35,793 bases of DNA from a candidate division WOR-3 bacterium (GCA_013177935.1 JABLXZ010000001.1:1-35793), one strand, 5' to 3'; positions 7,549 through 15,386 are shown, numbered from the stretch's first letter. The notes: a model not told the origin generated them from the letters alone. Numbers and translations are program-made.

Positions 7549-10500
7549 ATGAAAAAAGTTAAGGTCAGAAAAAACACCGAGTTGCGATTGGGCCAGGTAA
7601 TTGACCACGATTCCCTCATACAACTTGCCGACCGGCTTGTTAAAGAAACAAAAGTCCTGCTTCAATATGCGAAAACTGAAGAGGACCTGAGAATTGGTTT
7701 TGAAAAATTATTGGAGCCTATCAAGGCCGATTTAAACCTTACCTTAACTACTCATTATGAAAAGTCTGTTTATAGAGGTCGTCCTGATGCACTTCATGGT
7801 CAGTTAGTAATTGAGTATGAACCACCCGGTGCGTTTAAATCCCGCACAAAAATCGACCACGCTTTTCTGCAATTGATTAATTACATCCAGGAACTGTCTA
7901 AGAAAGAGACCTTATTTTTATTTGATCCAAAGTATGTGGGCGTGGGCTTTGATGGAGAAAAAATCTTTTTTGTCCGGTATATCGGTGATAGAACAAAAGC
8001 CAAAGAACAATTTACACCCGAAGACTTTACAATACTCGGTCCTTATGAGTTTACTCCGGAGAGTGCCCGCACCTTCTTGATGTATCTTCGTGCATTAGCC
8101 CGCTTGCCCTTAAATGCGGAAAACCTTGCACAGAGGTTTGGACCGTCTAGCGAACTTGCCCCTAAAATGGTTTCCGCCCTTGTTAACGCCCTCAAACACT
8201 GGGGCGAACAGGAGCGCATTCGTACATTCTTCAACGAATGGAAAAGGTTGTTTGGCATTGTTTACGGAGAGGTGTTAACCAGTGGGGTGCAGGATAGAGA
8301 AATGCGGGCTTTGTCGGAGGTTTATAAGGTCAGAGAAGAAGTTGATTTTCAGGAACTTTTGTTTTGCGTTCACACCTATTTTGTCTTTTTGATGAAACTC
8401 ATCTCCGCCGAGATTCTGGTATTGAAAGAAACCAGTCTGGCTACTTCACTTGCCTTCCGTCTTGCCCATAGCTCTGACGATGAGTTGAAACGGGAACTTG
8501 AGGACATAGAGGATGGCGGGATATACGCTCGAAAGGGAATAACCAACTTTCTGGAAGGCGACTTCTTTCGCTGGTATCTTGATGCCTTTGACTCTCCGGA
8601 ATTAAAAGATGCCATCAGAGAGGTATCGCGTAGCCTTGCCGAATTTGAACCGGCAACCAGTTCGTTAGAACCCAGCGCAACCCGCGACCTATTAAAGAAA
8701 CTTTATCAGTATTTAGTGCCGCGCGAGGTGCGCCATCGGCTTGGCGAATATTACACCCCTGACTGGTTGGCTGAACTGTTGCTAAAAGAGGTCGGTTATG
8801 ATGGTAATAACTTTAAAAGGTTTTTAGACCCGGCGTGCGGTTCAGGGACATTTCTGGTGCTGGCGATTCAGAAGGCAATAGATTGGGGAAAGAAAAATAA
8901 AAGACCGCGGCTGGAAATAGCAAAAAGCATCGTTGCCAACATCTGGGGTTTTGACTTAAATCCACTTGCGGTTATCGCCGCCCGCACCAACTACCTTTTT
9001 GCCCTCGGCGATTTAGCCGATGAATTGACCGAGTTTGAAATACCAATCTATCTTGCCGACTCCATTCTTTGGCCCGAACATACTGGCATCAAGGGCGCAT
9101 TGAGAATGAACTTGTACGGTGAACAGATGCTGGTAAAAACTTCAGCCAGGGATTTCCATGTCCCTTTAATCTGGATAAAAGACAAAGGCTGTTTAATGAA
9201 AGAGGCGGCGCCTCTTATTGAAAAATTTGTCAAAAACGGGTTTGAACCAGAGGTTGCTTTAAAACACTTAAAAAAGAAAGGTCTGGTTTTTCCGCCCCAC
9301 GAAACATCGGTGGCTGAGTTCTATAATGAAATCCTGAAACTGGAAAAAGAAAGGAAGAACGGCATCTGGGCACGGTTTTTGAAGAATGTTTTTGCGCCGA
9401 TGGTTGCGGGCAAGTTTGACTTTGTCGTTGGCAATCCGCCCTGGGTGATGTGGCAATATCTTTCAAGAGAATACCGAGAGGCGACTAAAAATCTATGGGA
9501 TTCATACGGTTTATCAATTATAAAAGAATCAAAAGACAAGTTAAGTAAAGGCAAAAAAGATTTCTCAATGCTTTTTGTTTACGCATCAGCGGATTATTAC
9601 TTACAAGACGGGGGGAAATTGGGTTTTCTCATAACCCAGGAGGTGTTCAAATCAAAAGGAGCGGGTGAAGGATTCAGGCGATTTCGACTTGGAGAAGGTA
9701 AATATCTAAAAGTCTTAAAAGCCCATGATTTGGTTTCAATTCAGCCATTTGAAGGCGCGGCGAATAAAACCGCTGCCATTATTCTTAAAAAAGGCGAGAA
9801 AACAGAATATCCATTGCCATATTTTATTTGGACAAAGAAAAAAGGCGTTGGGAAAATTCCCACAGATAAATTATTAGATGAAGTTTTGAAATTGGTCTAT
9901 AGAAAAAGAATGTTAGCAAGGCCAATTAGTTCAGATGTTAGTGCTTGGCAATCTTTTGAGGTAGAGAATGTTTTTTCAAAAATTATCGGCACAAACCAGT
10001 ATAGAGCAAAAATTGGTGCAAGAACAGAACCTTATGGCATTTTTTGGATAAAAATTATGACTCTCACACAAGATGGAAATCTATTAATAAAAAATATTAC
10101 AGAAGGCCGAAGAAAGAAACAAATATTTGAAAAAGAAGCAAAAATAGAAAGTAATTTTATTTACCCATCTTTCAGAGGATCAGATATAAATAGGTGGAAT
10201 AGTTCAGTTGGGATCTATACTTTAATCCTTAATGACCCAGCGAATCCTAATAAACCCTTTAAAGAAGAAGACATGAAATTAAAATTTCCATTAACATATA
10301 ATTATTTGACACATTTTAAAACTAACCTTCTAGAAAGGGCGGCTTATAAAAAATTTCATTGCCAAGCAGGTAGACCTTTCTATACACAATTTAATATTTC
10401 AAGAGATACATTTATGAATTATAAAGTTGTATGGAAAAGAATGACCAATGATATTTTTGCTTGTGTATTATCACAAGTAAAAACCCCCTTTGGGTTCAAA

Positions 10501-10821
10501 ATGGCAATACCCCTGGATACAACATCATTTTTCGCCACTAACAATGAGGCTGAAGCCCATTATCTCTGTGCCATTGTAAACTCCACTCCCGTACGAGATT
10601 TTATTAAGTCTTTTTCTTCAGCGGGCAGGGGTTTTGGCACTCCTTCGGTTATGGAGCATATTGGAATCCCGAAGTTCGACCCGAAGAACCCCATTCACAA
10701 GAAACTTGCCGAAATCTCTAAAAGATGCCATCAACTCAAAGCCGAAGGCAAAGAAAATGAACTTTTGGTGTTAGAAAAGCAAAATGACGAGGCGGTAAAA
10801 GAACTGTTCGGGATTAAATAA
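7549..10821 (+). CDS. Single-polypeptide restriction-modification enzyme (Type IIG-like N6-adenine methylase with N-terminal nuclease-like domain)
   Basis: This 1090-residue protein probably methylates adenine in a specific DNA site and may cleave unmethylated DNA. Residues about 40-150 look like a PD-(D/E)xK-type domain: GRPD with Asp80, then VIEYE with Glu89 and Glu91. The usual catalytic Lys position is Glu here. A helical linker follows. The methylase part has LGEYYTPDWLAELLL near 400, SAM motif I DPACGSGTF (427-435), GFDLNPLAVIAARTNYL, and the catalytic NPPW (629-632). The C-terminal third is the probable target-recognition region, ending in the usual helical segment (IHKKLAEISKRCHQLK). 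No separate specificity or nuclease gene is nearby. Sampled 60-base blocks give about 18-25% GC in the recognition part (10081-10140, 10261-10320) against 52% at motif I. This suggests a swapped domain. Confidence 0.87.
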   Translation: MKKVKVRKNTELRLGQVIDHDSLIQLADRLVKETKVLLQYAKTEEDLRIGFEKLLEPIKADLNLTLTTHYEKSVYRGRPDALHGQLVIEYEPPGAFKSRTKIDHAFLQLINYIQELSKKETLFLFDPKYVGVGFDGEKIFFVRYIGDRTKAKEQFTPEDFTILGPYEFTPESARTFLMYLRALARLPLNAENLAQRFGPSSELAPKMVSALVNALKHWGEQERIRTFFNEWKRLFGIVYGEVLTSGVQDREMRALSEVYKVREEVDFQELLFCVHTYFVFLMKLISAEILVLKETSLATSLAFRLAHSSDDELKRELEDIEDGGIYARKGITNFLEGDFFRWYLDAFDSPELKDAIREVSRSLAEFEPATSSLEPSATRDLLKKLYQYLVPREVRHRLGEYYTPDWLAELLLKEVGYDGNNFKRFLDPACGSGTFLVLAIQKAIDWGKKNKRPRLEIAKSIVANIWGFDLNPLAVIAARTNYLFALGDLADELTEFEIPIYLADSILWPEHTGIKGALRMNLYGEQMLVKTSARDFHVPLIWIKDKGCLMKEAAPLIEKFVKNGFEPEVALKHLKKKGLVFPPHETSVAEFYNEILKLEKERKNGIWARFLKNVFAPMVAGKFDFVVGNPPWVMWQYLSREYREATKNLWDSYGLSIIKESKDKLSKGKKDFSMLFVYASADYYLQDGGKLGFLITQEVFKSKGAGEGFRRFRLGEGKYLKVLKAHDLVSIQPFEGAANKTAAIILKKGEKTEYPLPYFIWTKKKGVGKIPTDKLLDEVLKLVYRKRMLARPISSDVSAWQSFEVENVFSKIIGTNQYRAKIGARTEPYGIFWIKIMTLTQDGNLLIKNITEGRRKKQIFEKEAKIESNFIYPSFRGSDINRWNSSVGIYTLILNDPANPNKPFKEEDMKLKFPLTYNYLTHFKTNLLERAAYKKFHCQAGRPFYTQFNISRDTFMNYKVVWKRMTNDIFACVLSQVKTPFGFKMAIPLDTTSFFATNNEAEAHYLCAIVNSTPVRDFIKSFSSAGRGFGTPSVMEHIGIPKFDPKNPIHKKLAEISKRCHQLKAEGKENELLVLEKQNDEAVKELFGIK

Positions 10822-10832
10822 GAATCTGTTTT

Positions 10833-11975
10833 TCAGTAGCCCCAGCGTCGGGTACGTTTTGCCCAGGTCTCTTTATAGGCAATGGTGAGCATTAACCGCG
10901 CCGAGGTCTCTTTCAATAAGCCGGATGGGGTCTGGCTTGTGCGGAAGCGGATTTCGGTGCCGATATCAATGTTGCCGAACTTCGGGACTGGAAATCCGGT
11001 GCCAAGGTGGAGGGTTTTTTCTTGTATTGGCTGGTTTGTGGCGGAGTTCAGGCAGTACCAGTTGGTCATTGAATAACCGAGGCGTAATGGGTGGTCGGGC
11101 AGAAGTTCATACTCAATGCCGAATGAGGGCCGGAAAACAGAACGGTAGTTTGCCGGTATGTTGTTGATTGTCGCCTTGTCATAGGGTCGCATCTCCAGAC
11201 CAAGGGTAAACTGGTTGATTTGCCAGATGGGTCCAATTGCGGCACCGAGGTTCACAGTTGCCGGGAGTTTGATTTGATAGGTGCGGAAGGTGTCGGTGAT
11301 GACACCGTGGATAAGTTTCCAGCGCTGGGCATTAAGGTTAAGAGGCAGGTCGTAACTAAGGGCAAGGGTAACCGGGTTAAACTGGAGCGAGGCGCCGAAC
11401 CGGGCGTTGAAAGCAGAGTAGTCAATTGCGATTGTGTCGGTGGCGATGGTGCCTTCCGGAGTGATGTAACTCCAGTTTTCCCGAACACCGCCAAGATGGG
11501 GACGGAGGTAGAACCCGAGGCAGAAGTGACTTAAGAACGATTGCGCGATGCCAGCGCTCAGTGCATAAATGCCACCGTGGCTCTGGATGTGGTGGCGAGA
11601 CAGGGTGTCGGATAAGGATTCAGACCAGACATCAAAATCCTGGTTGAAAATCTCGTCAACCGCCACAAGGATTCGGGTGCGGGTGGGCAGGGGAACCGCA
11701 CCGTAAAATGTTGCTGGACGAACACCAGCAAGGGCTCGGGTCATTGTTGCCTGTTGGCCAACTGTGCCGATGCCGAGCAAGGTCATTTCTAATGAGGTCT
11801 GAGTGAGGTGGATGAAGTTTCCGGGGTTGCCTGAGGAAAGTGCAACCGGGTTGCCAAGCGCAGCGCTTTGAGCGGTGGCGCTGTATGCCGGTTCGCCCAG
11901 CCCGTTCATATTGAAGAAGGATTGGGCAAAGGTCAAAGACAGGGAAATCAGTAGTAAGATTGATATCTTGTTCAT
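10833..11975 (-). CDS. Outer-membrane beta-barrel protein (PorV/FadL-like)
   Basis: This 380-residue protein has a signal peptide ending near FAQSFF. Its opening, GLGEPAYSATAQSAALGNPVALSSGNPGNFIHL, resembles the start of PorV/PorQ-type and FadL-like barrels. The rest alternates short amphipathic strands and turns (FCLGFYLRPHLGG, VTLALSYDLPLNL, FTLGLEMRPYDK, LRLGYSMTNWY, IDIGTEIRFR), as expected for a transmembrane beta-barrel. Its ATG overlaps the stop of the upstream lipoprotein gene by 4 bases (ATGA), so the two products are probably made together. It lies at the end of the rpmF-plsX operon. Function in transport, secretion or anchoring of sorted proteins is inference only. Confidence 0.7.
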   Translation of the reverse strand: MNKISILLLISLSLTFAQSFFNMNGLGEPAYSATAQSAALGNPVALSSGNPGNFIHLTQTSLEMTLLGIGTVGQQATMTRALAGVRPATFYGAVPLPTRTRILVAVDEIFNQDFDVWSESLSDTLSRHHIQSHGGIYALSAGIAQSFLSHFCLGFYLRPHLGGVRENWSYITPEGTIATDTIAIDYSAFNARFGASLQFNPVTLALSYDLPLNLNAQRWKLIHGVITDTFRTYQIKLPATVNLGAAIGPIWQINQFTLGLEMRPYDKATINNIPANYRSVFRPSFGIEYELLPDHPLRLGYSMTNWYCLNSATNQPIQEKTLHLGTGFPVPKFGNIDIGTEIRFRTSQTPSGLLKETSARLMLTIAYKETWAKRTRRWGY

Positions 11976-13078
11976 CTTGAGAAACGGTCTTCAGGCGGCA
12001 GGACATAGTGAATTTTCAGGCGGGGCGCCGCGCTGCCAGACCGTAAGATTTTAATCCGGAACGGCTTCTGCCATTCCGGTTCTGCGGTTACAAGTAAGCC
12101 GTGATTGGGGTTAGAGTCGGCAACGGAAACCCATTTCTGAACAAGGTCGGTAATTATGAGCCGGACAAGGGCTGCGGTGTCAGAGGGTAAATAGATGGTG
12201 GAAGCGGATGCCGCCTCTTCATAAGTGGCATATTTGCCCCGCTGGTAATAAGATTCGGTGAGTTTGTGGACGCCAAGTTGCACGGAGTCCTTGCGTTGGT
12301 AAACAGGCTGGGGTTTAAATATCAGTTCTGCCCGGGCGATTGTGGCTGAGTCGGGGATGGACTCCAGCCGGAAATGAAGCCAGGTCCGAAAGGCAACACC
12401 AGAACCGACAAAAAGTTCACCGGGATTAGTCCTGACTCCGGAAGAGTCGATGATATGGGCGTCGGCTGCCGGGTAGTAGGTGCGCTTTTTGCCATCGGCA
12501 TAGGTGAATACAAGACGGGGTGATGTTTTGGTAGCGGCAAGGGTGGCGATGGTTGTGAAGCCGGTGTCAAGGGGAATCAGGGCGATGCCATAGGAGCGGT
12601 GGACCAGGGTGTCAAGGTAATCCCGGTTTAGTTCAACGACGGTTGAATCCTTTTCAATTCGGCCCTGACCGAGCGCGAAGTGCCAGTAGTCACCACCGGG
12701 TGTGAGCCACTGGGTTAAAGAATCTGCCATACGCCAGGTGACGGCGCTGGAACTCCATTCGGTGGAACAGGCAAAGCAGGTAAAGTTCATCGGCGTACTA
12801 TCAAGAGGAAATAGTACGAGTTGCACCCCAACCACCGAATCAAGCGCGCTGTCTTTTGGGGCAAAGTCGATAAGCACCCGGGACTGGTACTGCTGGTCTT
12901 TTCCCAAAAGCAGGTGGTCAGCACTGCCCAGCGGGATAAATCTGGAATAGCAGTCGGCGCTATCCGGAACAATTTCAAGCGTAACGGTCTCCGGTAACTG
13001 GTTAATCTGGTCAAAACCTACGGGCAGGGTATTGCAGGCAAGGATAAAGAGTATTACGAGAAAGAGCCGGTGTTTCAT
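11972..13078 (-). CDS. Lipoprotein with two DNRLRE-like beta-sandwich domains
   Basis: This 368-residue protein starts with a lipoprotein signal (MKHRLFLVILFILAC, lipobox ILAC, Cys15). Two similar beta-sandwich units follow. The first (about 30-190) includes DHLLLGKDQQYQSRVLIDF. The second (about 198-360) includes YYPAADAHIIDSS, GELFVGSGVAFRTWLHFRL and PDSATIARAELIFKP. This order of a DAHI-type strand, a VG...RTWLHF strand and an IPxxATIxxAEL strand is typical of DNRLRE/CBM-like domains of surface proteins. Its ATG overlaps the plsX stop (ATGA), and its own stop overlaps the barrel gene, so translational coupling is likely. A role in the outer membrane beside the barrel is inferred. Confidence 0.68.
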   Translation of the reverse strand: MKHRLFLVILFILACNTLPVGFDQINQLPETVTLEIVPDSADCYSRFIPLGSADHLLLGKDQQYQSRVLIDFAPKDSALDSVVGVQLVLFPLDSTPMNFTCFACSTEWSSSAVTWRMADSLTQWLTPGGDYWHFALGQGRIEKDSTVVELNRDYLDTLVHRSYGIALIPLDTGFTTIATLAATKTSPRLVFTYADGKKRTYYPAADAHIIDSSGVRTNPGELFVGSGVAFRTWLHFRLESIPDSATIARAELIFKPQPVYQRKDSVQLGVHKLTESYYQRGKYATYEEAASASTIYLPSDTAALVRLIITDLVQKWVSVADSNPNHGLLVTAEPEWQKPFRIKILRSGSAAPRLKIHYVLPPEDRFSR

Positions 13079-14094
13079 TCGCCGGGTTCCTTTGCCGTAA
13101 AAGCCTGGGTGATGTGCTGGGAGATGTTGTCTTTGATTGCATGGTAGGCGGTACGGATGGCGTTCTTTATCGCTTGCGGTGTTGAACGGCCATGGGCAAC
13201 AACAACATTACCCTTAACTCCGAGCATCAAAGCACCGCCGTGCTCCTGATAGTCCATTCGGCTGATAAACTCTTCTAAGACCGGGCGGGAAAACCAGCGG
13301 CGCAATCGGTATTTGGACTCAGACTCAAGATAATCGACGAGCAGTTCCCTGAGAATTTCTGCCAGACCTTCGCCGTACTTTAAAAGGACATTACCGACAA
13401 ATCCATCACAGACCACCACATCCACCTTGCCGGTGAGGATGTCGTTGCCTTCAATGTTGCCGATGAAATTGAGCCCGCTTTCTTTCAGGAGCCGGTAAGC
13501 GGCTAAGGTCAATTCGTTACCCTTGGTGTCTTCCTGACCGATGTTTAACAACCCAACAGTGGGATTTGCCTTACGGAACAGAAAACTGGCAGCGGTTGCA
13601 CCCATCATTGCGAACTGGAGTAGGTTTGAAGGCTTGGTGTCAACATTGGCACCAACATCAAGAACCAGCGTGCTTCCTTTGATTCGGGGGAAAAGTACCG
13701 CAAGGGTCGGACGATGGACACCGGGAATGGCACCCAGGGTGGTAAGGGCAAATGCCATCACAGCACCGGTGTTGCCGGCACTGACCGCAGCCTGCGCCTT
13801 ACCCTCTTTGTGCAGCGCCATACAAAGGGCGATTGAGGCGTTCCGTTTTTTCTTTACCGCCTCGGCGGGTGGTTCGTGCATTCCGATTACTTCGGGCGCG
13901 GGGATGAGTTCAACTCGTTCTCCAATGTCGGTAAGAGATGAATCGGTTTGAGACTTCCAGGCTTCTTCCACAATTTCCGGTTTGCCGACAAGGAGGAGAT
14001 GGAGGTCGGGTAGTTCCTTTAATGCCAGTGCCGCCCCTTCAATTTCGACAAGCGGGGCATTGTCCGACCCCATCGCATCAAGGGCGACTTTCAC
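13075..14094 (-). CDS. plsX: Phosphate acyltransferase PlsX
   Basis: It makes acyl-phosphate from acyl-ACP, the first committed step of phosphatidic acid synthesis in the PlsX/PlsY pathway. The protein has 339 residues, the usual length, and shows MKVALDAMGSDNAP at the start, EPPAEAVKKKRNASI, AAVSAGNTGAVMAFAL, VLDVGANVDTKP, LNIGQEDTKG and VVCDGFVGNVLLK, all family hallmarks. The start is a GTG 6 bases after the rpmF stop, with AAAAG in front. The rpmF-plsX pair is widespread in bacteria. Here the next genes are a lipoprotein and an outer-membrane barrel rather than fabH. Expression probably depends on the promoter upstream of rpmF. Confidence 0.95.
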   Translation of the reverse strand: MKVALDAMGSDNAPLVEIEGAALALKELPDLHLLLVGKPEIVEEAWKSQTDSSLTDIGERVELIPAPEVIGMHEPPAEAVKKKRNASIALCMALHKEGKAQAAVSAGNTGAVMAFALTTLGAIPGVHRPTLAVLFPRIKGSTLVLDVGANVDTKPSNLLQFAMMGATAASFLFRKANPTVGLLNIGQEDTKGNELTLAAYRLLKESGLNFIGNIEGNDILTGKVDVVVCDGFVGNVLLKYGEGLAEILRELLVDYLESESKYRLRRWFSRPVLEEFISRMDYQEHGGALMLGVKGNVVVAHGRSTPQAIKNAIRTAYHAIKDNISQHITQAFTAKEPGE

Positions 14095-14100
14095 CTTTTA

Positions 14101-14286
14101 TTACTCTTTTTCCTTTGTCGTTACCACCGGTTTGCCCGCATAATAGCCGCAATGGGGACATACCCGGTGGGGCATTTTCGGCTCGTGGCAGTGCGGACAG
14201 TCCACCACCGTTGGTGGTGTCAGTTTCCAATGGGTGCGGCGCTTTCGACCGCGTTGTCTTGAATGCCGGCGTTTAGGTAAAGGCAT
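14101..14286 (-). CDS. rpmF: 50S ribosomal protein L32
   Basis: This is a 61-residue protein of the large ribosomal subunit. The N-terminus MPLPKRRHSRQRGRKRR is the typical basic L32 start. The C-terminal half has a zinc ribbon, CPHCHEPKMPHRVCPHC, with two CxxC pairs. GGAGG (14297 to 14293) lies 6 bases before the ATG, a strong ribosome site. It is the first gene of an operon with plsX and two envelope genes. The zinc-binding form means the protein could respond to zinc supply, but no zinc-free paralogue is visible in the window. Confidence 0.95.
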   Translation of the reverse strand: MPLPKRRHSRQRGRKRRTHWKLTPPTVVDCPHCHEPKMPHRVCPHCGYYAGKPVVTTKEKE

Positions 14287-14332
14287 TATTGTCCTCCAGA
14301 GTTTAAAATTATTTCTTTACAGTTGTGATTTG

Positions 14333-14360
14333 ATTCTATTGGAGCGGAATCGTTTGTCAA
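14333..14360 (-). promoter_or_regulatory. Promoter of the rpmF-plsX operon
   Basis: TTGACA (14360 to 14355, perfect), a 16-base spacer and TAGAAT (14338 to 14333, 5 of 6) lie on the minus strand. Transcription would start near 14326, giving a leader of about 40 bases that contains the GGAGG ribosome site. The -35 sits about 10 bases after the stop codon of the upstream Minf_1886-family gene. Confidence 0.65.
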
Positions 14361-14380
14361 GCAAACGAGGTCAAGTTTGC
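14351..14380. repeat. Two mutually exclusive small hairpins after the Minf_1886-family gene
   Basis: CGTTTG (14351-14356) pairs with CAAACG (14362-14367). GCAAAC (14361-14366) can instead pair with GTTTGC (14375-14380). The shared GCAAAC arm makes the two stems alternatives. They overlap the stop of the 14371-14736 gene and the -35 of the rpmF promoter. No T tract follows, so a classic terminator is not shown. Confidence 0.4.
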
Positions 14381-14736
14381 GGTTCATCAGAAATGGCAGA
14401 ATTTTGGGTAAAGGCGTGGTCAAAGTCGTACACGGCGTGGAAATCTTCTAAGCGGTTGGTTTCACTTTTGAGCATCAAGCCGGCTTCAATCAGGTTAAAG
14501 ACAACCTGACCGATGTCGTCGGTGCTAAAGATACCCCAGGAGTTCAAAACCATTTTTGCCAGTGGTCCATAGCGCTCAGCCATCAACCGTCTGATGCCTT
14601 CAAGTAGTTCGAGGGCGGTGATGTGCTCTTTTCTGCCGGTCATCTTATAGGTATATTGCAAACCGTCGTTGATTAAGAGGTAAGCCTCAAGGGGAAACCG
14701 TTTGTCTTTCTGGAGCAGTTCATTGAGCAGTATCAT
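14371..14736 (-). CDS. Minf_1886-family protein of unknown function
   Basis: The protein of about 121 residues carries the pattern of the small conserved Minf_1886 family: an N-terminal LLQKDKRFPLEAYLLINDGLQYT, then HITALELLEGIRRLMAERYGPLAKMVLNSWGIFSTDDIGQVVFNLIEAGLM split over several helices, and a LEDFHAVYDFDHAF tail. It is probably soluble and cytoplasmic; its function is not known. I place the start at the ATG at 14736. The upstream in-frame TTG at 14775 lies inside a -35-like box, and a TAAAAT -10 lies between the two. Only 10 bases separate that -10 from the ATG, so the message would be nearly leaderless. Confidence 0.75.
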   Translation of the reverse strand: MILLNELLQKDKRFPLEAYLLINDGLQYTYKMTGRKEHITALELLEGIRRLMAERYGPLAKMVLNSWGIFSTDDIGQVVFNLIEAGLMLKSETNRLEDFHAVYDFDHAFTQNSAISDEPQT

Positions 14737-14746
14737 TAGTGAGATA

Positions 14747-14775
14747 ATTTTACTTTTTCTCTTCACCGCAGGCAA
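14747..14775 (-). promoter_or_regulatory. Candidate promoter of the Minf_1886-family gene
   Basis: TTGCCT (14775 to 14770), a 17-base spacer and TAAAAT (14752 to 14747, 5 of 6) lie on the minus strand directly before the preferred ATG at 14736. Predicted transcription starts near 14740. Confidence 0.42.
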
Positions 14776-14850
14776 GAAAAACGGTGCCGATTTAACCGCG
14801 GGCTAATCGTAACCGAGAGGTTAGTTTGTCAGGGTCTTATTGAAGTTTGC

Positions 14851-14878
14851 TTGACTTTTACGGGCAATAGTTTATGAT
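14851..14878 (+). promoter_or_regulatory. Promoter of the ogt gene overlapping an apparent upstream ATG
   Basis: TTGACT (14851-14856), a 16-base spacer and TATGAT (14873-14878, 5 of 6) precede the gene. The first in-frame ATG (14874) lies inside the -10 box and cannot be transcribed from this promoter. Transcription is expected near 14885, 4 bases before the ATG at 14889. Confidence 0.58.
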
Positions 14879-14888
14879 TTTGACTACG

Positions 14889-15386
14889 ATGGACGATTCC
14901 GAAAAATGTGTAAACAGCCGGGTGGCGAAGTTGCCGTTCGGCTGGGTCCGGGTTTTCTGGTACCAGGGAAAAGTGATAAAGGTGGAGTTGAACGAACACG
15001 AATCCGGACCGTCGGACAAACATCTGGCACAACAGATTGAGCGGTTACTGCGGGGTGGACTGCGGGTTTCAGAGTTTGAGGTGGCAGTGCCGGACCGGGG
15101 TGAATTTTCGCGGCGGGTATTGAACCGGTGCGCCCGAATCGGTTTTGGCGAGATAATGAGTTATGGTGAATTAGCCCGTGCCGCAGGAAAACCCGGTGCA
15201 GCAAGGGCGGTTGGTCAGATAATGGCAAACAATCAATTACCCCTTTTCTTTCCCTGTCATCGGGTTGTGGCGGCAGATGGCAGGCTGGGCGGATTTAACG
15301 GCGGGCTGGAAATAAAGCGCCGGTTACTGGAATTTGAAGGGTGGCGCGTTGTAGGTCGGGGATGGGATGCCAGGATTGCGCGTTAA
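14889..15386 (+). CDS. ogt: Methylated-DNA-protein-cysteine methyltransferase (O6-alkylguanine repair)
   Basis: It removes alkyl groups from O6-alkylguanine in DNA by irreversible transfer to its own cysteine. The protein is about 165 residues. An N-terminal domain (about 1-75) precedes the conserved C-terminal domain: IGFGEIMSYGELARAAGKPGAARAVGQIMANNQ (helix-turn-helix plus the Asn hinge region) and FFPCHRVVAADGRLGGFNGG, with acceptor Cys123 in PCHR. The start at 14889 is chosen because the upstream ATG lies in the -10 box. There is no Shine-Dalgarno in front, so a near-leaderless message is likely. Its TAA stop shares one base with the next ATG (TAATG), implying coupling with the MBL-fold gene. 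Confidence 0.9.
   Translation: MDDSEKCVNSRVAKLPFGWVRVFWYQGKVIKVELNEHESGPSDKHLAQQIERLLRGGLRVSEFEVAVPDRGEFSRRVLNRCARIGFGEIMSYGELARAAGKPGAARAVGQIMANNQLPLFFPCHRVVAADGRLGGFNGGLEIKRRLLEFEGWRVVGRGWDARIAR

Noticed and set aside
7549-10821. BREX or DISARM defence system around the methylase gene
   Set aside because: No brxC/pglZ/brxL, helicase or phospholipase-D partner genes are next to it; both flanks are housekeeping or envelope genes.
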